Shown here: piece after piece, positions 52,828-61,699 of the stretch | Position numbering within the stretch: position 1 is the first letter of the stretch | How the letters are laid out: each line of letters opens with the position of its first letter | Origin: Bosea sp. (in: a-proteobacteria) | GTDB taxonomy: Bacteria > Pseudomonadota > Alphaproteobacteria > Rhizobiales > Beijerinckiaceae | Length of the DNA: 64,000 nucleotides | Direction: 5' to 3' | Assembly (NCBI RefSeq): GCF_023953965.1 | Contig: NZ_JAMLIX010000001.1 | Span: 1,736,501-1,800,500, forward strand | Made by a program: the position numbers and the translations under genes | Notes under the pieces: generated by a model | What the model saw: the letters and a program-made list of their open reading frames with translations, nothing else | What the model was told of the DNA's origin: nothing | Databases searched by the model: none

Positions 52828-53991
52828 ATGATGCACCTGCCGATCCAGAATGAGCTCGATATAGAAGTTTATCAGGAGCCGTCGTTGATCGTTTCCGGTG
52901 ACGGAAACGTCCGGGCTTTCAATCGCGCCGCTCGGCTGGCACTGCCGCGCGCCGCTCGGGACTCGTCGCTGTTCGATCTCTGCGTCAGCCCCGCCGGCAC
53001 CTTGAGAAATTATCTCACCCGCTGTTCGAGCCTGCGGCCGCCGGCGATGATGAAGCTCAGCTTCGATGGGCACGGCGATGTCAGCGAGTTTCAATGCCGC
53101 GCCAGCGTGCTGACCTCGCGGCCCGGGGTGGTGGCTATTCTGCTGCGCCTGTTTTCCATGCGCGACGCTGCGATAGCGACGGTGCATGATGGGATGATGG
53201 AAACGGAAGGTCGGCTCGCGCTTCGGCAGATCGAGGAGTTGCGGCGCGATCGCCAGCGCCTCGGCGAGCAACTGGCGTTGCTGGCCGAGGCGCTGCGGGT
53301 CGCCGAGGAGCAGAAACGGGAGCTCCATGCCGAGATGCAACTCGTCAGGGCCGACGAACGCGAGCGTATCGCGTGTGATATTCACGACCAGGTCGGACAT
53401 GAAATGGCCGTGGTTCTCGCCGAGGTCAGGAAGCTGCGGGATGACGCGCTCGGGTTCGAGCGAGAGCGTCTTTGTGCCATCGAAGAGCATGTTTTCGACG
53501 TTGGACGCAGAATTCACCGCGCCGTGATCGGAGGCAGGCCGCGCATCGTCGAGGAATTGGGTCTGGTGCGGGCTCTCGAGGCGACGGTGGTTTCGTTCGC
53601 TGCGGATGGCGGCCTCGCCCCGTCTTTCGTGAGCAGGGGCGCGGTGCCGGAAGCGCTGCCGGTGCCCATCGAAAGCGCCCTCTACAGGGTCGCCCAGGAG
53701 GCCATGACGAACGTGGTCAGGCACGCGCCCGAGGCGCAAACCCTGGCGTTGACCCTCGAATTTTCCATCGAATCCGTCTCTCTCGCGATCGCCGACGACG
53801 GGCCCGGCTTCCTGATGGAGCCGTTGTGGCACGCGGGGGGCGAGCACGGCATCGGTCTTCGGGGAATGCAGCAGCGCGTGAGGGACATCGGCGGATCGCT
53901 GAGGATCGACGCGCATCCCGGCAAGGGCACGACCATCACGGCCAGCGTGCCGCTTGGCCACCTGCTGCACAAGCGGGCGACCGTGCCGTGA
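52828..53991 (+). CDS. cytoplasmic NarX/DegS-type sensor histidine kinase
   Basis: This 387-residue kinase has no transmembrane helix. Residues 1-110 resemble a PAS-like sensor with no visible cofactor motif. A coiled coil follows (about 125-175). The HisKA_3 dimerisation box is ERERIACDIHDQVGHEMAVV with H186. The ATPase domain has ALYRVAQEAMTNVVRHA (N box), IADDGPGF and GIGLRGMQQRV. It shares a GTGA overlap with the response regulator that follows. The signal is unknown. Its position next to the polysaccharide island suggests, but does not prove, control of that island. Confidence 0.85.
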   Translation: MMHLPIQNELDIEVYQEPSLIVSGDGNVRAFNRAARLALPRAARDSSLFDLCVSPAGTLRNYLTRCSSLRPPAMMKLSFDGHGDVSEFQCRASVLTSRPGVVAILLRLFSMRDAAIATVHDGMMETEGRLALRQIEELRRDRQRLGEQLALLAEALRVAEEQKRELHAEMQLVRADERERIACDIHDQVGHEMAVVLAEVRKLRDDALGFERERLCAIEEHVFDVGRRIHRAVIGGRPRIVEELGLVRALEATVVSFAADGGLAPSFVSRGAVPEALPVPIESALYRVAQEAMTNVVRHAPEAQTLALTLEFSIESVSLAIADDGPGFLMEPLWHAGGEHGIGLRGMQQRVRDIGGSLRIDAHPGKGTTITASVPLGHLLHKRATVP

Positions 53992-54662
53992 CGGTGCGCG
54001 TCATCCTGGTCGACGACCATCCGGTTGTGCTGGCCGGGCTTGCGGCTCTTCTCGACGGCGTGCCGGATTTCGAACTTGCCGGACAAGCCAGATCCGCGTC
54101 CCAGGCGCTTGCGCTCGTTCGGGAACGGGGTCCGGGCGTCGTCGTGCTCGACATGGGACTGCCGGGAATGAACGGTGTCGCGCTGGCCGAGCGCATCTTC
54201 GAGGCAGCGCCCGAAACGCGGATCGTGATGCTGACCCACTTCGAGGATCCAGGCCACGTCCAGAATGCGTTGAGGACCGGCATTCGCGGCTATGTTCTCA
54301 AGTCGTCACCCGGCGACAAGGTCATCCAGGCGATCAAGACCGTGCAGGGCGGCGGCCTCTACATCGACTCCGAGTTGGAAGAGTTCCGCTCCGAATGGGT
54401 GCGCAGGCAGGCGCAGCGATGCGTCCGGGATTCGGCTCCCCCTCCGGCGGGCGCGCTGAGCCATCGCGAGGCGCAGGTCCTGCGCCTGGCTGCGACCGGC
54501 CACTCCAACAAGGAGATCGCACGCCGCATCGGTCTGGGGGTCAAATCAGTCGAAACCTATCGGTACAGGGCCTGCAAGAAGCTGCTGCTGCACTCGCGTC
54601 TGGACATCATCAGATATGGAGCCGAGCAGGGCTGGTTCCTGGTGCCGCAGGACGTCGACTAG
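53988..54662 (+). CDS. NarL/LuxR-family response regulator
   Basis: This 224-residue regulator has a receiver domain with D55 in VVLDMGLPG, acidic DDH near the N-terminus and K at YVLKSS. The C-terminal LuxR-type helix-turn-helix is SHREAQVLRLAATGHSNKEIA followed by VKSVETYRYRACKKL. GTG 53988 overlaps the kinase stop and gives a standard N-terminus (MTVRVILVDDHPVV). It is the cognate partner of the upstream kinase. Its TAG stop runs straight into a repeat-like sequence (ACCATTTTTGAGCG). Confidence 0.88.
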   Translation: MTVRVILVDDHPVVLAGLAALLDGVPDFELAGQARSASQALALVRERGPGVVVLDMGLPGMNGVALAERIFEAAPETRIVMLTHFEDPGHVQNALRTGIRGYVLKSSPGDKVIQAIKTVQGGGLYIDSELEEFRSEWVRRQAQRCVRDSAPPPAGALSHREAQVLRLAATGHSNKEIARRIGLGVKSVETYRYRACKKLLLHSRLDIIRYGAEQGWFLVPQDVD

Positions 54663-55079
54663 ACCATTTTTGAGCGAAGTGGGTACCGGTTGGCGTGAAG
54701 GAAATGCAATAAGATAATAGATTAGAGCGTTACGGAGAAACTCGGGAACGATCCGGATCGTCCTGCGATCCGTCGGGCGCAAAGCCGTGATCTAAGCTTT
54801 TGCCTTGGCAACGGGTTGCTCCGAAAAGTGGATTCCACGTTTCGGCCCCATGCTTTACGCTTTCCCGACCCTTGTGCGGCGTCGGCTCTGTGCGGAGTAA
54901 TCAACTTGGCGCCCCAGGAATTAATCGCCGCCCGTGCGCGCGGTTCCTGTCCTGAAGGGTATAGCGACTTGAATGGGCATGCCCGCTACAACGCGATGGG
55001 GACGTGGAGCCTCTGCACGCGATGCCGAGCATAGTCGCTTCGCGACAGTCACAGGGTGACCGGATCGGCTGCACCAACC
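54663..55079. other. intergenic region filled by repeats
   Basis: This gap begins with a repeat-like segment, ATTTTTGAGCGAAGTGGGTACCGG, a type frequent between genes of Hyphomicrobiales. It continues with the composite palindromic element at 54724-54854. From 54855 to 55079 no gene or clear promoter motif was seen. A truncated regulator gene follows. Confidence 0.55.
54724..54854. repeat. dispersed palindromic repeat, inverted composite copy
   Basis: Read in reverse complement, this segment contains GTGGAATCCACTTTTCGG, AAAAGCTTAGATCACGG and TTTGCGCCCG in the same order as the copy at 14197-14298, with more divergence. It is one of at least four related elements in the window. Confidence 0.6.
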
Positions 55080-55232
55080 ATGGTCAGGATTGTCGTTGCC
55101 GACGAACACGCGATCTACCGCACGGGTCTGCGCGTCATCCTGCAGGCTGCGTTGCCGGGCGTTGAATTTCTCGAAGCTGCCGATCTCGACGTGTCAACGG
55201 CGGTCGGATTCCAGGCCAGCGTGGCGGAGTAA
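55080..55232 (+). pseudogene. NarL-type response regulator truncated by IS21
   Basis: The start MVRIVVADEHAIYRTGLRVILQ is a normal NarL-family receiver beginning, with the acidic D-E-H triplet. After about 37 residues the frame enters the IS21 end (TGTCAACGG at 55192) and stops at 55232, so the phosphorylation site and HTH are gone. It lies after a complete kinase-regulator pair, so the ancestral locus had two regulators or a second two-component system. Confidence 0.75.
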
Positions 55233-55260
55233 AAGCAGGCCACTGGCGTTGAGGGTGGCG

Positions 55261-55298
55261 GATATGGCAGGGGCCCCGATCGGGGCCCCTGCCATATC
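55261..55298 (-). terminator. 38-bp perfect palindrome after istB
   Basis: GATATGGCAGGGGCCCCGAT is followed by its exact reverse complement. It lies 17 bases beyond the istB stop and 69 bases inside the left IS end. It can form a 19-bp stem and may end the transposase transcript or block read-in. A role in transposase binding is possible. Confidence 0.6.
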
Positions 55299-55314
55299 GC
55301 GCTGTCGGGATTGA

Positions 55315-56178
55315 TCAGGGGATGATCTCGCCGGTTTCTGGATCGGCTTCGTTGGCGGTGGTCTGTTTTTGCCCCGCCGCGGCGGAGGCGCGCCGGCGGC
55401 CGGCCGATTGTTTGAGGCGGTAGCTGTCGCCGTTCATGGCGAGGATGCTGACGTGGTGGGTCAGGCGATCGAGCAGCGCGCCGGTGAGGCGCTCCGATCC
55501 CAGGACGGACGTCCAGTCCTCGAAGGGCAGGTTCGAGGTGACGATGGTTGAGCCGCGCTCGTAGCGTTGCGAGAAGATCTCGAACAGGAGCTCGGCGCCG
55601 GTCGGCGACAGCGGCACATAGCCGAGCTCGTCGACGATCAGCAGCTTGACCGCCTGCAACTCGCGCTGGAGCCTGAGCAGGCGCTTCTCGTCGCGGGCTT
55701 CGAGGAGCTGGTTGACCAGCGAAGCCGCCGTCGTGAAGGCGACGGAGAAGCCCTTCTGGCAAGCGGCCAGCCCGAGCGCGAGGGCGACATGGGTCTTGCC
55801 GGTGCCGCTGTTGCCGAGCGCGATGATGTTCTCCCGGCGCAGGATGTAGCCGCAGCGCGCCAGCTCCAGCACGAGCATCTTGTTCAGGCTCGGGATCGCC
55901 GTGAAGTCGAAGGTGTCGAAGCTCTTCACCGCTGGGAAGCGCGCCGCCCGGATCCGCCGCTCGACCGTGCGCCGCTCCCGGTCGATCAGTTCGAGCTCGA
56001 CCAACCGTAGCAGGTAGCGGGGATGATCGACGCCGTCGCGGGAGCATTCCCGTGCCACCTTGTCGTACTCGCGCAGGACGGTTGGCAGCTTCAGTTGCTT
56101 GAGGTGGTGCGCCAGCAGGACCTGCGGCGTTCCAGCGGTCGTGCCCGCCGGCATCGTCTCTTTCCCCGAGCCCGTCAT
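55315..56178 (-). CDS. istB: IS21 helper ATPase IstB
   Basis: This 287-residue AAA+ ATPase assists the IstA transposase in target choice. It has the N-terminal HHLKQLKLPTVLREY helix, Walker A GNSGTGKTH, Walker B LLIVDELGYVPL, the sensor VTSNLPF and the arginine-rich LTGALLDRLTHH. The ATG at 56178 overlaps the istA stop (ATGA); an internal ATG at 56154 with GGGGAAAGAG ahead is an alternative. The tail beyond residue 250 is longer than in many IstB proteins (GRRRASAAAGQKQ...). Confidence 0.93.
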   Translation of the reverse strand: MTGSGKETMPAGTTAGTPQVLLAHHLKQLKLPTVLREYDKVARECSRDGVDHPRYLLRLVELELIDRERRTVERRIRAARFPAVKSFDTFDFTAIPSLNKMLVLELARCGYILRRENIIALGNSGTGKTHVALALGLAACQKGFSVAFTTAASLVNQLLEARDEKRLLRLQRELQAVKLLIVDELGYVPLSPTGAELLFEIFSQRYERGSTIVTSNLPFEDWTSVLGSERLTGALLDRLTHHVSILAMNGDSYRLKQSAGRRRASAAAGQKQTTANEADPETGEIIP

Positions 56179-57674
56179 GCCGCGGCTCCCGGCAGGAGCA
56201 CGGCGTAATCGGCCGCCGAGGTCGTCTTCACCGTAGTCCTCGGCAGATACGGATAGGCCGCCAGATCCAGACGGGCCGGGCGCCGTTCCAGCCGCGCCAG
56301 CGCGATCAGCTTCACCGCATCGAAGCCGATCGCGCCCAGCCGGATCGCCTCGCCGACGGCGAAGCTCACGACCTCGCGCGGCAAGGCCTCCAGCAGCCGC
56401 AGCACCTGGATGAACTCGCGCTTGCCGCGATTGCCCATGCGCGCTTCCAGGAGATGGCGCAGGTGCTGGAAGGCCTCGGGCAGGTCCCAGCCCTGCAAGG
56501 CCGCGGCCTGGTCGAGGGCGTTCGGCTTCTCCTCGATTAGCGCCAGATAGTGCAGCGGATCGGAGACGAACACGCCCGTCCCGTAATTGCGGGGATGGCG
56601 GGCAATCTCCTCGCCCCGGCACAGGATCACGACCTCCTCGACGAAGCCCTTCACCACCACGTCCTGGAAGCCATAGGCCGTCGGGACCGAGTAGTCGTTC
56701 GACCGATATCGGACCAGCGCCGTCGACGAGACCCGCGCACCACGCTTCTCGCACGGCTCCAGCGGCACTGCCGGCAAAGGGCGCAAGACCCCGAGATCGG
56801 CAACAAGCCGCTCTCCGATCGTCTGGGCATGCCGGCCGGCCCGCTCGTCCTGTCGCCGGCGGCAGCGCTCGGCCAACATCGCGTTCAGTTCGGCGAAGCT
56901 CGCCGCCAAAGGGATCGGCGTCATGAAGTTCGAGCGGGCATACTTCACCAGCCCCTCGACCTTGCCCTTGTCATTGCCCTTGCCCGGGCGCCCGAACCGA
57001 TCCCGGAACAGATAGTGGCTCACCAGCTCCGTGAAGGCCCGCGTCCGCTCGCGCCGGCCATCGCCGCAGATCTTCGCCACCGCAATGCGGGTGTTGTCAT
57101 AGAGGATCGACAGCGGCACACCGCCGAAGAAGCCAAAAGCCGAGACGTGACCGTCCAGGAACGCTTCCGTCGTCTCGCGCGGATACGCCTTCACGAAGCA
57201 GGCATCCGACTGTGGCAGGTCCAGGCAGAAGAAGTGGATCTTCTGCCGCACGCCGCCGATCACCGCCAGCGCCTCGCCAAAATCCACCTGGGCGTGACCG
57301 GGCGGATGGGCCAGCGGAACGAAGGTCTCGCGGCCCCGCGCCCGGCAGAGCCGCACATGGTCCTTCACCACCGTGTAGCCGCCGGCAAAGCCGTGCTCGT
57401 CCCGCAGCCGCTCGAAGATCCGCTTCGCCGTATGGCGCTGCTTCACCGGAGACGCCCGGTCTCCGTCCAGGATCGCCTCAATCACCGGCAGCAGCGGACC
57501 GAGCTTCGGCTTCTCGACCGGCTTCGTGCGCGTGTAGCCCGGAGGGATCGAGAACCGGCACATCTTGGCGATCGTTTCGCGGCTCAGCCCGAACACGCGA
57601 GCCGCTTCCCGTCGGCTCTGCTTCTGATTGAAAACGAAATCGCGAACCGCCGCGTAGACCTCCACAGCGAACAT
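56175..57674 (-). CDS. istA: IS21 transposase IstA
   Basis: This 499-residue DDE transposase has an N-terminal helix-turn-helix (QSRREAARVFGLSRETIAKM). The catalytic core has D131 (AQVDFGEA), D193 (SILYDNTRIAV) and E240 (NDKGKVEGLVKY), all present. The C-terminal Mu-type domain includes YRSNDYSVPTAYG. It shows no frameshift and appears active. It is transcribed from just inside the right IS end. Confidence 0.95.
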   Translation of the reverse strand: MFAVEVYAAVRDFVFNQKQSRREAARVFGLSRETIAKMCRFSIPPGYTRTKPVEKPKLGPLLPVIEAILDGDRASPVKQRHTAKRIFERLRDEHGFAGGYTVVKDHVRLCRARGRETFVPLAHPPGHAQVDFGEALAVIGGVRQKIHFFCLDLPQSDACFVKAYPRETTEAFLDGHVSAFGFFGGVPLSILYDNTRIAVAKICGDGRRERTRAFTELVSHYLFRDRFGRPGKGNDKGKVEGLVKYARSNFMTPIPLAASFAELNAMLAERCRRRQDERAGRHAQTIGERLVADLGVLRPLPAVPLEPCEKRGARVSSTALVRYRSNDYSVPTAYGFQDVVVKGFVEEVVILCRGEEIARHPRNYGTGVFVSDPLHYLALIEEKPNALDQAAALQGWDLPEAFQHLRHLLEARMGNRGKREFIQVLRLLEALPREVVSFAVGEAIRLGAIGFDAVKLIALARLERRPARLDLAAYPYLPRTTVKTTSAADYAVLLPGAAA

Positions 57675-57783
57675 CCCCGCCGACCCCGAAAGGGATCAGC
57701 CTATCCAGTGGACGACTTTTACGCCGCCCGCGCCCGCACAAACGCAGGCGCTTCACTGGATGGTTTTCTCACCGCCCTGCACA

Positions 57784-58287
57784 CAGCTCGCCGACGAAGA
57801 GACCGTGCGGATGATGGCCGATGCCGGAGCCTGGTGGAGCATCCAGCCGTTTCTCGACGACGAGGACGCCAACCCGAAATCCGATCCCGTCCAGCGCGCC
57901 CAGCAGCAGGAGATCGCGCAGGGCACGGCGCGCGCCTTCGAGCTCGGCCGCAAGCACAAGGTGAGGATGGCGTTCGGCACCGACATCCTGTTCTCGCCGC
58001 GGGGAACGGTGAGCCAGGGCCGCCAGCTCGCCAAGCTCGCGCGCTGGTTCGAGCCGGCCGAGGTCCTGCGCATGGCGACGAGCCATTCCGGCGAGCTTCT
58101 GGCGATGTCGGGCGGGCGCAATCCCTATCCGGACCGGCTCGGCGTGCTCGCCAGGGGCGCGCTCGCCGACATCGTCGCCGTGGCCGGCGATCCTCTGGCC
58201 GATATCGCCCTGATCGGGGACCCCGATCGCAACTTCCGCCTGATCGTCAAGGACGGGCAAATCTACAAGAATACGCTGGCGGCATGA
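57784..58287 (+). pseudogene. amidohydrolase, 5'-truncated by IS21
   Basis: From the IS end, an open frame matches the C-terminal third of imidazolonepropionase-like amidohydrolases: LADEETVRMMADAGAWWSIQPF, FGTDILF with the metal-binding Asp, SGGRNPYPDRLGVLARGALADIVAV and KDGQIYKN at the end. The N-terminal metal-binding HxH region and most of the barrel are missing. An ATG inside the IS end (57760) could give a short product, but not an active enzyme. The stop overlaps the next gene start (ATGA). Confidence 0.8.
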
Positions 58288-59111
58288 AACGGGGGCGGAT
58301 TATGCATGAAGGCATTCGCGGCGCGCTGATCGCCGGCGCCATGGCTTGGGCGGGGGCCGCCGGGGCGGCCGATCCGGTTGCCAGGGCGCCCGAGCCCGCG
58401 CCGGCCGCGCCGGCTTCCCCGGGCTGGGCGTTGCAGGTCTCGCCCTATCTCTGGGCGAGCGGCATCCACGGCGATATCGCGCCCTTCCGGGCCGGGCCGA
58501 CGATCGGGATCAGCAAATCCTTCGGCGATGTCCTCGACAACCTGAACTTCGGCGGCTTCCTGCATGTCTGGCACCGCAACGGCCGCTTCGTCGTCTCCGC
58601 CGACGCCATGCTGGTCGACACCAGCGAGAGCCATGCGATCGAGCGCGTTCCGATCTTCGGCCCGGTTCGCGGCCTCTCGGCGAAGCTCGACGCGCGGCAG
58701 ATCAACGCGTCGCTGCAGGCCGGATACCGCATTGTCGACACGGCGCCGTTCACGCTCGACCTGCTCGCCGGCGCGCGCTTGTGGAACGTTTCGAACAAGG
58801 TCACGGTCAGCTATGGACCCTTTGCGATTTCCCATCGCGAGAGCTTCGGCTGGGTCGATCCGGTCGTCGGCCTGCGCGCCTTCTATGGGCTGACCGACCG
58901 GTTCTCGATCCAGGCCCAGGGCGATATCGGTGGCTTCGGCGTAGGCTCGCGGCTGACCTGGCAGGTGCTGGCGACGGCGAATTACGTCCTGACCGACCAT
59001 CTGTCGATCTCGGCCGGATACAAGATCCTGAAAGCCGACTACCGCTCGGGCGGCCGCGTCTTCGACACGACGCTGCAAGGCCCGGTGGCCGGCTTGACCT
59101 ATCGGTTCTGA
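58284..59111 (+). CDS. outer-membrane beta-barrel protein
   Basis: This 275-residue protein has a signal peptide (KRGR..., hydrophobic stretch, cleavage after AGAAGA), a short Ala/Pro linker and a barrel with alternating hydrophobic strands, ending in the C-terminal phenylalanine (GLTYRF) used for barrel assembly. It starts VSPYLWASGIHGD, a pattern found in uncharacterised outer-membrane proteins of Hyphomicrobiales. ATG 58284 overlaps the amidohydrolase stop; ATG 58302 with GGGGGCGGA ahead is an alternative. Loss of the upstream gene's 5' end may have changed its expression. Function unknown. Confidence 0.75.
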   Translation: MKRGRIMHEGIRGALIAGAMAWAGAAGAADPVARAPEPAPAAPASPGWALQVSPYLWASGIHGDIAPFRAGPTIGISKSFGDVLDNLNFGGFLHVWHRNGRFVVSADAMLVDTSESHAIERVPIFGPVRGLSAKLDARQINASLQAGYRIVDTAPFTLDLLAGARLWNVSNKVTVSYGPFAISHRESFGWVDPVVGLRAFYGLTDRFSIQAQGDIGGFGVGSRLTWQVLATANYVLTDHLSISAGYKILKADYRSGGRVFDTTLQGPVAGLTYRF

Positions 59112-59132
59112 GGCTGCCGGGTATCGGCGCTG

Positions 59133-60833
59133 TCAGTGCCTCGCGCCTTCGCCGATCGACTGCGCGATCTTCTCCGCGATCATGATCACCGGAATGTTCA
59201 AATTCGCCCGCGGCGCCGTCGGCATGATCGAGGCGTCGGCGACGTGCAAGCCCTCGCAGCCGTGCACGCGGCCATCGGCCGGATCGACGACGGCCATCGC
59301 GTCGTCCGCCCGCCCCATGCGGCAGGTGCCGCAGGCGTGCCATTGCGGAAAGGCGTGATCGCGCGCGTAAGTCTCGAGCGCCTGCCGATCCGTCAGCAGG
59401 TCGGCGAGCGAGACGCCGCCCGAGACCATCGTTCTGAAGAAAGCATCGCGCAGCGGCGGCAGAAGATCGATCGCGGCCGCGGCCGGCGCGGTCAGCAGGT
59501 AGTTGCGCAGCGTCTGGCGCCCGAGCGACTTGGCGAAGCCGCTATAGCTCGAGGGGCCGGCGTGAGCGATGGCGGGCGCCATCGCTCTGGTTGCGAAGAC
59601 CCGCGCCATCAGGTGCACCGCCACGCAAAGGCGGGCGAGGTCGCGCTCGTCCCTGAGGAAGTTGAAGGTCGCGGTGGGCTCCGCCGCAAGGTCGGCGCTC
59701 GCCAGCTCGACATGGCCTGTCGAATGCACCTTGTTGATCCAGGAGATCGCCGTCGCGATCTTGCGGCCGAGCGGATGCCAGGCCGATTTCGCGGCGAACA
59801 TCATGAACATGTCGGAAGGCTGGCCGCCTTCGACGCCGGAGGAGTAGCGCAGGCCGAGATGGATGTGCCGGCGCGTCTCGCCGCCAAGCCGCTGGCCGGG
59901 CCGGATGAAGGCCGAGAGCGAAATGCCCGGATGCTCCTGGAGGTTTCCGCCGACGCCCGGAAGATCGGCGATGCAGCCGATGCCGAGGCGCTTCAGCGCC
60001 GCCGCCGGCCCGATGCCTGAGCGCATCAGCAGGGCGGGCGAATGCAGCGCACCGGCGCAGACGACGATCGACGCGCCGGTGAACGTCTCGTCCCCGCCAT
60101 GCCAGCGAACGCGCACGCCGACCGCTTTCCTGCCCTCGAAGGCGATCGCCAGCACCTGGGCATCGGCCATGATCGTGAGGTTGGGGCGCCGGCGTACCTC
60201 CTCGCCGAGATAGGCCATCGCCGCCGAGACCCGGTGGGTGCCGTCGTTGGACAGCGTCATCGGGAAATGGCCGTCTATGAACACCCCGTTCTGGTCGCCG
60301 ATCGCCGGAAAGCCGAGCTCGTTCAGCGCCTCTTCGGCGGCAAGCGACAGGCCCGGCCATCTGGCGTGCGGGATGCGGTGGACGGGTATCGGCCCGTCCT
60401 TGCCGTGCAGCGGCCCCGAAAAATCGAGATCGCGCTCGAGCTTCCTGAAGAAGGGCAGCACGGATGCCCAATCCCATCCGGTGGCGCCGAGCGCGGCCCA
60501 TTCGTCGTAGTCGGCGGGCGTGCCGCGGTTGGCGATCTGGCCGTTGATGCTCGAGCCGCCGCCGATCAGGCGCGGCTGTTCGTAGAGCCGCCTTGCGGAA
60601 GCGGGCGCGTTCTCCTGGAACGGCCTGGTGGTCACCATCAGCCCCGGCCAATGGTTGCGCGGATCGAAGGCGGCGCGCCCCGGATACATGTCGCGCACCG
60701 CCGAGCCTTCGCGGCCGGGCGGCAGGTCGCGGCCGGCCTCGATCAGCAGCACCCGGTTCTCGCGCCGCTCCGACAGGCGCCCGGCCAGCACGCAACCGGC
60801 GCTGCCGCCGCCCACGACGATATAGTCCCACAT
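59133..60833 (-). CDS. GMC-family FAD oxidoreductase (choline/alcohol dehydrogenase-like)
   Basis: This 566-residue flavoenzyme has the N-terminal FAD motif VVGGGSAGCVLAGRLSE, the GMC signature RLIGGGSSINGQIANRG near residue 90, and the C-terminal active-site histidine in FPQWHACGTCRMG followed by VADASIMPTAPRANLN. It oxidises an alcohol, polyol or choline-like substrate. No signal peptide or membrane helix is seen. It lies three bases downstream of an ABC sugar permease gene on the same strand, so its substrate is probably what the transporter brings in. Confidence 0.9.
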   Translation of the reverse strand: MWDYIVVGGGSAGCVLAGRLSERRENRVLLIEAGRDLPPGREGSAVRDMYPGRAAFDPRNHWPGLMVTTRPFQENAPASARRLYEQPRLIGGGSSINGQIANRGTPADYDEWAALGATGWDWASVLPFFRKLERDLDFSGPLHGKDGPIPVHRIPHARWPGLSLAAEEALNELGFPAIGDQNGVFIDGHFPMTLSNDGTHRVSAAMAYLGEEVRRRPNLTIMADAQVLAIAFEGRKAVGVRVRWHGGDETFTGASIVVCAGALHSPALLMRSGIGPAAALKRLGIGCIADLPGVGGNLQEHPGISLSAFIRPGQRLGGETRRHIHLGLRYSSGVEGGQPSDMFMMFAAKSAWHPLGRKIATAISWINKVHSTGHVELASADLAAEPTATFNFLRDERDLARLCVAVHLMARVFATRAMAPAIAHAGPSSYSGFAKSLGRQTLRNYLLTAPAAAAIDLLPPLRDAFFRTMVSGGVSLADLLTDRQALETYARDHAFPQWHACGTCRMGRADDAMAVVDPADGRVHGCEGLHVADASIMPTAPRANLNIPVIMIAEKIAQSIGEGARH

Positions 60834-60836
60834 GGT

Positions 60837-61694
60837 CTATCCCTTGACGGAACCCTTGGTCAGGCCTGAGACGATCAGGCGGCCGAGCAGGGCGAAGGCG
60901 ATGAGGATCGGCAGGATGGCGAGCGTGGCGGAAGCCGTCAGCGGCCCCCATTCGCGCCCGAAGAAGCCGATGAAGTTGTAGATCGCCGGCTGGATCGGCC
61001 TGAGCGCCGGGCTGTCGACCATCACCGAGCCGGCTACGAACTCGTTCCAGGAGGCGACGAAGGTCAGGACGCCGGCGGCGCCGAAGGCCGGCTTGGTGAG
61101 CGGCAGGATGACGAAGCGCAAAACCTCGAAATGCGAGGCGCCGTCGGCCACCGCCGCCTCGTCGAGCTCGCGCGGGATGCCCTCGATCGTGCCCTTCATG
61201 ATCCAGATCGCCATCGGCAGCTGGTGGGCGGTTAAGATCAGCGGCAGCGTGTACCAGGCGTTGGTGAGGCCGAGCCGGCTGAAATAGAGGTAGTTGGGGA
61301 TGAGCAGCGCCGCCGCGCCGAGCGAGAGCGGGATGCTGGCGACGACGAGCATGAACAGGGGCTGGCGCAGCGGAAAATCGAAGCGGTCGAAAGCATAGGC
61401 CGCCGGCAGCGCCAGCACGAGCGTGGCGGCGACCGTCGTGCCGCTGTAGAACAGGCTTACCCTCATATTGCCGAGGAAGCCGCTCTCGATCACGCGCTGG
61501 TAGTTCTCCAGCGTCGGCGTGAAGCCGAACAGCGTGGGCGGGAAGCGGAACAGGTCGGGCGGCGACTTGAACGAGGTCAGCACGCCCCAGATCAGCGGCA
61601 TCAGGTTGAGGACCGCCAGGAGCGCGAAGGCCAGCACGACCAGCACGCTCCAGCGGTCGGGCAGGGCCCAGCGGCGCTTGCGTGTCGCGTCCAT
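60837..61694 (-). CDS. carbohydrate ABC transporter permease (MalG type)
   Basis: This 285-residue inner-membrane permease has six helices and the EAA loop PRELDEAAVADGASHFEVLRFVILPLTKP that contacts the ATPase. It belongs to the CUT1 sugar importer group. ATG 61694 is used; an upstream ATG at 61712 would overlap the preceding gene by 13 bases. It forms a permease pair with the adjoining gene. No ATPase gene lies within the window; it may be beyond the right edge or shared. Confidence 0.9.
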   Translation of the reverse strand: MDATRKRRWALPDRWSVLVVLAFALLAVLNLMPLIWGVLTSFKSPPDLFRFPPTLFGFTPTLENYQRVIESGFLGNMRVSLFYSGTTVAATLVLALPAAYAFDRFDFPLRQPLFMLVVASIPLSLGAAALLIPNYLYFSRLGLTNAWYTLPLILTAHQLPMAIWIMKGTIEGIPRELDEAAVADGASHFEVLRFVILPLTKPAFGAAGVLTFVASWNEFVAGSVMVDSPALRPIQPAIYNFIGFFGREWGPLTASATLAILPILIAFALLGRLIVSGLTKGSVKG

Positions 61695-61699
61695 GCCGC

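Larger units (their letters stand above)
55192..57783. mobile_element. IS21-family insertion sequence
   Basis: The element carries istA and istB on the minus strand. The left end is TGTCAACGGCGGT; the right end in reverse complement is TGTGCAGGGCGGT, matching at 10 of 13 positions. Both ends hold subterminal repeats containing TAAAAG and CCACTGG. The left flank is a response regulator gene and the right flank an amidohydrolase gene, with no target-site duplication visible. So this copy sits at a deletion or recombination junction and is not a simple insertion. Both transposition proteins look complete. Confidence 0.85.

Noticed and set aside
52604..52853. Two overlapping short plus-strand frames before the sensor kinase
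   Set aside because: No family features; they run into the kinase start and are probably chance frames in the leader.
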